Shown in pieces: positions 35,311 to 42,309 of a DNA stretch of 64,000 bases. Under the pieces are notes generated by a model, which saw only the letters and a program-made list of their open reading frames with translations, ran no database searches and was not told the origin of the DNA. The stretch comes from Flavobacteriaceae bacterium CRH. Lineage in GTDB: Bacteria > Bacteroidota > Bacteroidia > Flavobacteriales > Flavobacteriaceae. Within the stretch, counting starts at the first letter, position 1. Every line of letters begins with the position of its first letter. The position numbers and the translations under genes were made by a program. Location: positions 62,001 through 126,000 of the forward strand of contig LMAJ01000012.1 of assembly GCA_001507425.1 (NCBI GenBank), written 5' to 3'.

Positions 35311-35318
35311 CAAAGATA
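35311..35318 (-). promoter_or_regulatory. -7 element TATCTTTG of the LytS-type kinase gene
   Basis: Exact TANNTTTG match on the - strand, 48 bases before the ATG. No TTG at the normal distance. Confidence 0.45.
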
Positions 35319-35403
35319 GTATTTTCTTTGAAACAGTTTTGAATTTATAATTCGGATATTATTGATAATCAGATTGAAAGAATTTTACTCCTTTTTTATT
35401 TAA

Positions 35404-35976
35404 TCAAATTTTAGATTTTAATCTGCTTAAAGTTTCCTGAGAAATATTAATATAAGAAGCTACAATTTTATTCGGAAGCCGTTTTACAATCGTTGGGTTT
35501 ACCTTAAGTAATTGATTGTATCGTTCTAAAGCATCCATAGTTGTAAATGACATTAATCTATTGGTATTGTTAACGTACGCTTTTTCTAAATAGACACAAT
35601 AAAATTCCCGCCATTGCGGAATAATTTTCATTAAATAATTAAAATCATCATGGCTAATAGATAAAACTTCAGATTTTTCTATAACCTGAATATATTCCTG
35701 AGAAGGCGAATTTGTGATAAAACTGACTAACGCTGTTGCTAATTGATTTTCGAAAGCAATATATCTCGTAACATCTTTTCCCTCTTCATTTATAAAGAAA
35801 ATCCTCAGGCAGCCTTTGCCAACAAAAAAGCTCTGTTGGCTGGTTTCTCCCTGAGATAATAAAAGATCATTTTTCTTATATTTTAGCAGTTTGAAATAAG
35901 AAAGAATAGTGCTTAGATCTTCATTGGTAACATCAACATTTTTTTTAATATAAGCAGCAAGTTGTTCGTAAATCAT
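35404..35976 (-). CDS. Crp/Fnr family transcriptional regulator
   Basis: 190 residues with an N-terminal beta-roll (KKNDLLLSQGETSQQSFFVGKGCLRIF, about 33-60) and a C-terminal HTH with RLPNKIVASYINISQETLSRLKSKI. It is the form common in Flavobacteriia where the effector is unknown. It follows ribB by three bases on the same strand, so they form an operon, an unusual partner for a riboflavin gene. The target genes are unknown. Confidence 0.88.
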   Translation of the reverse strand: MIYEQLAAYIKKNVDVTNEDLSTILSYFKLLKYKKNDLLLSQGETSQQSFFVGKGCLRIFFINEEGKDVTRYIAFENQLATALVSFITNSPSQEYIQVIEKSEVLSISHDDFNYLMKIIPQWREFYCVYLEKAYVNNTNRLMSFTTMDALERYNQLLKVNPTIVKRLPNKIVASYINISQETLSRLKSKI

Positions 35977-35979
35977 AAT

Positions 35980-36645
35980 TTAAATGTAGTCTCTAACAAA
36001 TTTACGGTAATAGGTAATATCTTCTATAGATAAAACGATTAAATCGTATTGCTCAGCAAAATGAATAATTTGATCCAGTTTTGCCATACTGCCATCATCA
36101 TTCATCAATTCGCATAAAACGGCTTGAGGTTTTAAACCTGCTAATTTCATTAAATCGACACTTCCTTCCGTATGTCCGTTTCTTTCGAAAACACCGTTGC
36201 TTTTTGCTCGTAACGGAAAAATATGGCCGGGTCTTGCCAAATCTGATGCTTTTGTATTATCATCAATTGCCGTTTTAATAGTTGTAATTCTGTCTGCTGC
36301 AGATACGCCTGTTGTTACGCCTTTTTTAGCTTCTATAGAAATCGTAAACGGAGTCTGAAAACTACTTGTATTTTCTTTAACCATGTATGGAAGATTTAAT
36401 TCGTCAGCTTTTTCATTGGTGAGGCAAAGACAAACAATTCCGCTACATTCTCTAATCATCAAAGCCATATCCTGAACATTTATGTGTTGGGCAGAAAAAA
36501 TTAAATCACCTTCATTTTCTCTGTTTTCATCATCAGTAAGCATAATTCCTTTTCCGTTTTGTAAATGTATTAAAGCATTCTCAACGCGTGCTTGGCTAGT
36601 AATGCCAAATTTTTCTAACGGATGTATTAATAAAGTATCTGTCAT
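35980..36645 (-). CDS. ribB: 3,4-dihydroxy-2-butanone 4-phosphate synthase, stand-alone
   Basis: 221 residues, the single-domain RibB form rather than the RibBA fusion with GTP cyclohydrolase II (about 400 residues) usual in this phylum. The acidic metal-binding loop is [14 protein letters not shown], and [15 protein letters not shown] and [10 protein letters not shown] with the [13 protein letters not shown] block are conserved. It makes the four-carbon precursor of riboflavin from ribulose 5-phosphate. It heads an operon with a Crp/Fnr gene. An inverted repeat surrounds its -7 box. Confidence 0.94.
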   Translation of the reverse strand: MTDTLLIHPLEKFGITSQARVENALIHLQNGKGIMLTDDENRENEGDLIFSAQHINVQDMALMIRECSGIVCLCLTNEKADELNLPYMVKENTSSFQTPFTISIEAKKGVTTGVSAADRITTIKTAIDDNTKASDLARPGHIFPLRAKSNGVFERNGHTEGSVDLMKLAGLKPQAVLCELMNDDGSMAKLDQIIHFAEQYDLIVLSIEDITYYRKFVRDYI

Positions 36646-36681
36646 TTTAATTTGAATATTTTGAAATTGGTTTTTAAATTT

Positions 36682-36710
36682 TTAAAACAACAAATCTAAA
36701 GTTGTTTTAA
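36682..36710 (-). promoter_or_regulatory. ribB promoter enclosed by a 10-bp inverted repeat
   Basis: TTAAAACAAC and GTTGTTTTAA form perfect arms with a nine-base spacer. The spacer contains, on the - strand, TAGATTTG (36698-36691), an exact TANNTTTG. A regulator bound here would cover the promoter. The gap of about 100 bases is too short and unlike an FMN riboswitch. Confidence 0.45.
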
Positions 36711-36778
36711 ATGGTAAAGTTTGATATAAGTCAATAAAACGAATGTTTCCAAATCTCTTAAAAAAAACAATAATAAAA

Positions 36779-36809
36779 GAATGTTCATTCATTTATTATT
36801 TTATCTTTG
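36779..36809 (+). promoter_or_regulatory. Promoter and operator of the tetR-MFS operon
   Basis: TATCTTTG at 36802-36809 is an exact -7 match, 14 bases before the ATG at 36824. GAATG-TT-CATTC (36779-36790) is a perfect inverted repeat covering the -33 region, resembling TetR/AcrR operators. Autorepression is the simple reading. Confidence 0.55.
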
Positions 36810-36823
36810 CTAAAAAAATAGGC

Positions 36824-37420
36824 ATGAGAATAAGAGATGTTGATAAAGAGAATTTGGTAATTGAAAATGCAATCGATCAAATTGTAAAAGATGGTTTCCA
36901 GGGTTTCAGTATGAACAAGCTGGCGAAAGCCTGTTCTATTTCCGTCGGAACCTTATACATTTATTACAAAGACAAAGACGATTTAATTCAGAAAATCGGA
37001 GGCGCAATTGCGTTAGAATTTTTTTCGAGTACAATTGAAGGTTTCTCGACAGAAATGTCATTCGAAGAAGGATTATGGAAACAATGGGAAAACCGGGCTG
37101 ACTTTACCATGAAGTTTCCAAAAGAAGTTGCTTTTTTCGAAATTATCAAACATTCTCCTCACGGAGAAGCTATTCTCGATTCTATTAAAGAATTTTCAGA
37201 TTTCAGGGCCATTATGAAACAGTTTATCGAAAATGGACTGCAAAATAAAGAGCTAATTCCGATGACATTTGAAGTTTTTTGGGCCATTGCTTATGGGCCA
37301 TTATATACATTATTAAACTTTCACAGAGAAGGAAAGAGCATGGGAGGAAAACCATTTGTGCTTGACAAAGAACTGATGAAAGAAGCCTTTAGGGCTACCA
37401 TTAAGGCTTTAAAACCATGA
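36824..37420 (+). CDS. TetR/AcrR family transcriptional repressor
   Basis: 198 residues from the ATG at 36824 (MRIRDVDKENLVIENAID); the longer frame from 36743 would run through the promoter. The N-terminal HTH is FSMNKLAKACSISVGTLYIYYKDKDDLI (about 27-54). The C-terminal ligand-binding part is all-helical and variable. It is the first gene of an operon with a small protein and an MFS exporter, so it probably represses the exporter until an inducing drug binds. Confidence 0.88.
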   Translation: MRIRDVDKENLVIENAIDQIVKDGFQGFSMNKLAKACSISVGTLYIYYKDKDDLIQKIGGAIALEFFSSTIEGFSTEMSFEEGLWKQWENRADFTMKFPKEVAFFEIIKHSPHGEAILDSIKEFSDFRAIMKQFIENGLQNKELIPMTFEVFWAIAYGPLYTLLNFHREGKSMGGKPFVLDKELMKEAFRATIKALKP

Positions 37421-37426
37421 AAAATT

Positions 37427-37654
37427 ATGGAAACAGATTTACAAAAAATACATATTTTTAAAACAGACATTGCAAAGATAGATTCCAATTGTCCGATGCA
37501 GCAAACGCTAACCAACCATTCAGATATACAAGAATGGAGTATTGATTGCGAAGATGTTGATCGCGTATTGCGTGTCGTTTCAGAAAAACTTAATTCAAAT
37601 GCAATCATCAGTTTAGTTACTGATTTTGGCCACGAGTGCCAGGAATTGCTTTAA
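37427..37654 (+). CDS. Small HMA-like fold protein without the metal CXXC
   Basis: 75 residues. The pattern of strands and helices (IHIFKTDIAKI, then EWSIDCEDVDRVLRVVSEKLNSNAIISLVTDFGHECQELL) fits a heavy-metal-associated domain-like beta-alpha-beta-beta-alpha-beta fold, but the CXXC metal site is absent; single Cys residues occur at about 23, 41 and 71. It starts six bases after tetR and ends 21 bases before the MFS gene, so it is part of this efflux operon. The function is unknown. Confidence 0.65.
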   Translation: METDLQKIHIFKTDIAKIDSNCPMQQTLTNHSDIQEWSIDCEDVDRVLRVVSEKLNSNAIISLVTDFGHECQELL

Positions 37655-37675
37655 CCAAAAATACAAACCATAACA

Positions 37676-38938
37676 ATGGAAAAAACTAAAATAGAAAGTA
37701 TCCCTTTTACCTCAAATCAAAAAATTATTATTGCCATATTGGCGCTTTTACAATTTACTGTTATTCTTGATTTCATGGTTATTTCTCCGCTTGGAGATAT
37801 ATTGATGAAAACGCTGGATATGACCACGTCAAACTTTGGTTTTGCCGTTTCGGCCTATGCTTTTAGCGCCGGAATTTCAGGACTTTTGGCAGCAGGTTTT
37901 GCTGATAAATTCGACAGAAAAAAACTGCTGATTTTCTTTTATACCGGTTTCATAATTGGTACACTTTTTTGTGCTGTTTCTTCGAGTTATACCATGTTGC
38001 TTTTAGCAAGAATCGTTACCGGGCTTTTTGGCGGTGTTATTGGTTCTGTTTCATTGGCCATCGTAACCGATTTATTTGTAATTCAGCAAAGAGGGCGCGT
38101 TATGGGTTTTATACAAATGGCATTTGCAACAAGCCAGATTTTCGGAATTCCGGTAGGATTATATTTCGCCAATCATTGGGGATGGCACTCAGCCTTTATT
38201 ATGATTGCCGTTTTAGGAGCATTCATTCTTATTGCCATAATTACACAAATGCAGCCTGTAACCAAACACTTAGAATTGCAATCAGATAAAAATCCGTTTC
38301 TGCATCTTTGGCATACATTAAGCAACAAACATTATCAGGTAGGTTTTACGGCCATCGCATTTCTTTCCGTAGGAGGTTTTATGTTACAGCCTTTTGGGAG
38401 TGCCTTTTTGGTAAACAATATTCATATCAGCCAATTAGAATTGCCAATGGTGTTTTTCTTCACTGGAGTTTCAGTACTTTTTATAATGCCTTTAATTGGA
38501 AAATTAAGTGATAAAATAAGTAAATTTAAATTGTTTACGGCAGGATCAATAATTTCGGTAATTATGGTACTTATTTACACAAGTCTTGATCCAATTCCGT
38601 TATGGGAAGTAGTCGTAATCAACATGATTTTATTCATGGGAATTATGAGCCGAATGATTCCCGCAACTACATTAAATACTGCTATTCCTGAAATGAAAGA
38701 TCGTGGCGCTTATATGTCGATAACCTCATCATTACAGCAAATTGCAGGCGGAATTGCAGCCGTTTGTGCCGGATTTATCGTGCATCAGAAAACAAAATCT
38801 GCTCCACTAGAAAATTATGATATTCTGGGATACGTAATTGCTGCTGTTACATTCTCTACCGTTTTGTTAATGTGGAGAGTAAACAAGTTAGCCAAATCAA
38901 AAGATAAAACGGCAGAAGTGCCGGTAATCTTAGAATAA
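37676..38938 (+). CDS. MFS transporter (drug-export type)
   Basis: 420 residues, 12 predicted membrane helices. The N-terminal half has the motif LAAGFADKFDRKKLLIFFYTGFIIG (MFS motif A between helices 2 and 3) and RIVTGLFGGVIGSVSLAIVTDLF near helix 4-5, similar to AraJ/Bcr-like proton antiporters. It probably exports small toxic molecules through the inner membrane. It is the third gene of the tetR operon, followed by a strong terminator. Confidence 0.9.
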   Translation: MEKTKIESIPFTSNQKIIIAILALLQFTVILDFMVISPLGDILMKTLDMTTSNFGFAVSAYAFSAGISGLLAAGFADKFDRKKLLIFFYTGFIIGTLFCAVSSSYTMLLLARIVTGLFGGVIGSVSLAIVTDLFVIQQRGRVMGFIQMAFATSQIFGIPVGLYFANHWGWHSAFIMIAVLGAFILIAIITQMQPVTKHLELQSDKNPFLHLWHTLSNKHYQVGFTAIAFLSVGGFMLQPFGSAFLVNNIHISQLELPMVFFFTGVSVLFIMPLIGKLSDKISKFKLFTAGSIISVIMVLIYTSLDPIPLWEVVVINMILFMGIMSRMIPATTLNTAIPEMKDRGAYMSITSSLQQIAGGIAAVCAGFIVHQKTKSAPLENYDILGYVIAAVTFSTVLLMWRVNKLAKSKDKTAEVPVILE

Positions 38939-38957
38939 AGTTAAAATAATCCTCAAT

Positions 38958-38996
38958 AAAAAGCCTTGTAAATAGATATTTTACAAGGCTTTTTTG
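38958..38996 (+). terminator. Rho-independent terminator after the MFS gene
   Basis: AAAAGCCTTGTAAA pairs with TTTACAAGGCTTTT around a six-base loop and is followed by T's. Confidence 0.85.
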
Positions 38997-39065
38997 TTTT
39001 AAAAATAAAGTCTTATTGTTTTGTTTTACAGTCTTTTAAAGGTTATTTGGTTTGAAGTGGCGAAC

Positions 39066-39073
39066 TAAATTTG
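39066..39073 (+). promoter_or_regulatory. -7 element TAAATTTG of the L,D-transpeptidase gene
   Basis: Exact TANNTTTG match. A TTG lies 16 bases upstream. The predicted leader to the ATG at 39159 is about 80 nt. Confidence 0.45.
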
Positions 39074-39158
39074 TACTCATAAATTATAGGTTTGAAATTA
39101 TTGAAATCTACACGCCAATAATTCCTAAACCTTATTGTAAAATTTAAAAATACCACTT

Positions 39159-39749
39159 ATGAAAATTTTCAATATAATACTATTCTTTGCATTTAGTTTT
39201 ATCGGCCATCCAAATAAAAATTCTGAATTAACTGATCTTGAAGCCGAAAGATTTAACGGACAAGTAGCAGAAGTTAAAGCCCTCATTAATAACAATTCAG
39301 GTTATAATACCAAAATTGCTTTTTTGGTCGATATGAGAATTAAATCCGGTAAAAACCGGTTCTTCGTTTACGACTTAGTAAATGATAAAATTTTAGATCA
39401 GGGACTTGTAGCAAACGGATCAGGCTCTGAAACAAAGGTTAGGGGAGATCTGAAATTTAGTAATGAACCCAATTCTAGAAGTACTTCATTAGGCAGATAT
39501 GCTATTGGAAAACCGTATACCGGAATGTTTGGAAAATCGTATAAATTATTAGGTCTTGATGAAACAAATAATAATGCCTTAAAAAGAGCCATAGTTTTAC
39601 ATCACTATTCAGCCGTTCCGGAAGAAGAACAGGATTATTATATTTCAAATAGTCAGGGTTGTCCAATGGTAAATGAGGCTTTTTTTAAAAGATTAGAAAA
39701 GATAATTGACAATTCCAGATCAAAAATCATCTTACATATTTACTACTAA
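39159..39749 (+). CDS. Murein L,D-transpeptidase catalytic-domain protein
   Basis: 196 residues with a signal-like N-terminus (MKIFNIILFFAFSFIG). The YkuD_2-type catalytic region has LHHYSAVPEEEQDYYISNSQGCPMV, with the His and the active-site Cys of S-x-G-C. It also has SLGRYAIGKPYTGMFGKSYKLLGLD upstream. It is expected to act in the periplasm on peptidoglycan cross-links (3-3 links or lipoprotein attachment). It stands alone upstream of the mannosidase genes and need not be related to them. Confidence 0.85.
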   Translation: MKIFNIILFFAFSFIGHPNKNSELTDLEAERFNGQVAEVKALINNNSGYNTKIAFLVDMRIKSGKNRFFVYDLVNDKILDQGLVANGSGSETKVRGDLKFSNEPNSRSTSLGRYAIGKPYTGMFGKSYKLLGLDETNNNALKRAIVLHHYSAVPEEEQDYYISNSQGCPMVNEAFFKRLEKIIDNSRSKIILHIYY

Positions 39750-39871
39750 AAGTTTTAGTAAGATGCGTAAAGACCCTAAAACGCTAAGTTTTTAAGTTTT
39801 ACAGCTATAGATTATCTCAGAAACTAAGAAACTTACTATCTTAGAGCCTAAGAATCTTAGCAACTGTAAAA
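39750..39871. repeat. 122-base gap of CTAAG/CTTAG-rich repeat
   Basis: The words CTAAG and CTTAG recur (actaagaaactta, cttagagcctaag, aatcttagcaact), so the gap can fold on itself. It resembles dispersed flavobacterial intergenic repeats. No -7 box with good spacing is evident before the GH92 gene. Confidence 0.45.
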
Positions 39872-42136
39872 ATGATTAAAACTTATAAGTCCATTGTTTT
39901 TTCCATCATAATTATATTTAATTTATCTGTAAAAGCACAGAAAAAAAATGCAAAACAAAATACTGTCGATTATACCCAATATGTAGATCCATTAATAGGA
40001 TCTGCGGGGCATGGTCACGTATTTGTAGGAGCTAATGTTCCGTTTGGAGCCGTTCAGTTAGGACCCATAAATATTTTTGAAGGCTGGGACTGGTGCAGCG
40101 GTTACAATTATGCCAGTAATACTATTTTAGGATTTACGCACACCCACTTAAGCGGAACCGGAATTGGCGATTTAAATGATATTCTTCTGCTTCCCGTTTC
40201 AGGAAAAGTTCCCCTTTTTAAAGGCACAAAAGAAGATATGGTAAACGGTTATGGCTCTTATTTCTCCCATGAAAACGAAATCAGCAAACCGGGATATTAC
40301 AGCGTTTTATTGGATAAATATAAAATTAAAGCCGAATTAACAGCCAGCGAAAGGGTTGGTTTTCATAAATATACCTTTAATTCAAGTACAGATAATCACG
40401 TTTTATTAGATCTTGCCGATGGAGTAGGATGGGATAAACCTGTCAAAACTTTCATTAAAAAAATAAACGAAACTACACTTGTTGGGTATCGTTTTTCTGC
40501 GGGATGGGCGGCTGATCAGCGTATTTATTTTGCTATCGAATTTTCTGAGCCCATTTCAAGTTTGGCACTATACGACGATAAAACTTCCGCTAAAGGAAAT
40601 GAAGGAGAAGGATTAAAAATGAAAGCCGTTTTGGACTTTACAAGTTTAAAAAACAAACAGGTTTTAGTAAAAGTCGGAATTTCTCCGGTAAGTTATGAAA
40701 ATGCTTCTGCCAATATAAAAGCCGAAATTCCGAATTGGGATTTTGATCAAACCGTAAAAACAGCCACTTCAAAATGGAACAAAGAATTAAATAAAATTCA
40801 GATCAAAGCCAACGATAAAACAATGAAAGTTTTTTATACTTCATTGTATCACACAATGTTTGCACCTTCTATTTTTAATGATGCAAACGGAGATTATCTT
40901 GGAACAGATAAAAAAGTGTATAAAAAAGCCAACTTCACCAACTACACCACTTTTTCACTTTGGGATACCTATCGCGGTTTACATCCGTTGTATACCATTA
41001 CACAACCGGAAAAAATTAACGATATTGTAAAATCTTTTTTAGCGATTTACGAACAACAAGGCAGATTACCCGTTTGGCATTTAATGGGTAATGAAACCAA
41101 TACGATGAACGGAAATCACTCCATTGCTGTAATTGCCGATGCCTATTTAAAAGGATATAGAAATTACGATACAACATTAGCCTACGAAGCGATCAAAAAA
41201 ACAGCCATGCAAACGCGCGACGGAATGGATTATGTTCAGAAATTAGAATATATTCCTGCCGATAAAATGTTAGAATCTGTTGGTAACGCACTAGAATATG
41301 CCATTGATGATTATTGCGTAGCTCAAATGGCAAAGTCTTTAAATAAAACAGAAGATTATAATTACTTCACCAAAAGAGCCAATTTGTACAAACTTTATTT
41401 TGATAAAGAAACCACTTTCATGCGGGGCAAATTAACCGACGGAAATTGGAGAACGCCTTTTAACCCGCTTTCATCTGCACATCGTAAAGACGATTACGTA
41501 GAAGGAAATGCGTGGCAATATACGTGGCTGGTTCCGCAAGATCCATACGGTTTAATTGATTTGTTTGGAAGCGAAAAGAAATTCGTAGACAAACTAGACT
41601 CTCTTTTTCTATTAACAGAAAAAGTAGAAGGCGAGGAAGTCTCTCCAGATATTAGCGGTTTAATCGGGCAATATGCACAAGGAAACGAACCCAATCATCA
41701 TATTCCATACTTGTATGCCTACGCTGGCCAACCCTGGAAAACAGCAAAATTAATTCGTGAAATTGACGATAAATTTTACTCCGTAAAACCAGACGGTTTA
41801 TGCGGAAATGAAGATTTAGGACAAATGTCGGCCTGGTATATTTTGTCATCCATGGGATTTTATGCTGTTAATCCTGCCAATGGCGTTTATGTTTTAGGAA
41901 GCCCGTTAGTAAATTCAGCAACAATTCATTATAAAAAAGACGTTTCATTTACAATAAATGCAATCGATAATAGCGCCACAAACATCTATATTCAAAAAGC
42001 AGAATACAACGGAAAACCGTATGCAAAATCATATATCACACACGATATGATTGTAAAAGGCGGAGAATTGAAATTATATATGGGAAGTAAACCATCATCA
42101 ACTTTTGGCGTAAAAAAAGAAGACAGACCCATTTAA
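39872..42136 (+). CDS. GH92 alpha-mannosidase (secreted)
   Basis: 754 residues, signal peptide 1-22 (ending VKAQ). The family blocks are clear: N-terminal beta-sandwich (VDPLIGSAGHGHVFVGANVPFG; GFTHTHLSGTGIGDLND), then the (alpha/alpha)6 barrel with SLWDTYRGLHPLY, E544 in VEGNAWQYTW (the probable catalytic acid, by family recall), GNEPNHHIPYLY, and GNEDLGQMSAWYILSSMGFY. GH92 enzymes are calcium-dependent exo-alpha-mannosidases acting on N-glycans. The HTHLSGTG block resembles alpha-1,2-active members, so alpha-1,2 cleavage is my best guess. It is the first of four N-glycan genes. Confidence 0.93.
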   Translation: MIKTYKSIVFSIIIIFNLSVKAQKKNAKQNTVDYTQYVDPLIGSAGHGHVFVGANVPFGAVQLGPINIFEGWDWCSGYNYASNTILGFTHTHLSGTGIGDLNDILLLPVSGKVPLFKGTKEDMVNGYGSYFSHENEISKPGYYSVLLDKYKIKAELTASERVGFHKYTFNSSTDNHVLLDLADGVGWDKPVKTFIKKINETTLVGYRFSAGWAADQRIYFAIEFSEPISSLALYDDKTSAKGNEGEGLKMKAVLDFTSLKNKQVLVKVGISPVSYENASANIKAEIPNWDFDQTVKTATSKWNKELNKIQIKANDKTMKVFYTSLYHTMFAPSIFNDANGDYLGTDKKVYKKANFTNYTTFSLWDTYRGLHPLYTITQPEKINDIVKSFLAIYEQQGRLPVWHLMGNETNTMNGNHSIAVIADAYLKGYRNYDTTLAYEAIKKTAMQTRDGMDYVQKLEYIPADKMLESVGNALEYAIDDYCVAQMAKSLNKTEDYNYFTKRANLYKLYFDKETTFMRGKLTDGNWRTPFNPLSSAHRKDDYVEGNAWQYTWLVPQDPYGLIDLFGSEKKFVDKLDSLFLLTEKVEGEEVSPDISGLIGQYAQGNEPNHHIPYLYAYAGQPWKTAKLIREIDDKFYSVKPDGLCGNEDLGQMSAWYILSSMGFYAVNPANGVYVLGSPLVNSATIHYKKDVSFTINAIDNSATNIYIQKAEYNGKPYAKSYITHDMIVKGGELKLYMGSKPSSTFGVKKEDRPI

Positions 42137-42158
42137 AAATTAAAAATTATTTAGCGTT

Positions 42159-42293
42159 CCTGCAAGGTTTTTAAAACCTTGCAGGTATAGTTTGAGTTTT
42201 TAGATTTACGTAAACTTTGTCAAAGTTTTATAATCGAGATTCACATTTTATAATAAATAAATAATACCTACAAGGTTTTAAAAACCTTGCAGG
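42159..42293. repeat. Two palindromic CCTGCAAGG repeats and a CTTTGTCAAAG repeat
   Basis: 42159-42185 is a perfect 13-base-arm palindrome with one central base; 42267-42293 is a second 27-base copy with one arm mismatch. Between them, 42212-42228 is AAACTTTGTCAAAGTTT. All lie in the gap between the two GH92 genes. The copies could form strong hairpins in the transcript. Further copies are at 21635-21707 and 24744-24776. Confidence 0.75.
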
Positions 42294-42309
42294 ATAATAA
42301 AAACAGAAC

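Noticed and set aside
36646..36742. FMN riboswitch upstream of ribB
   Set aside because: The gap is only about 100 bases and the visible structure is a simple inverted repeat around the -7 box, not the conserved multi-stem element.
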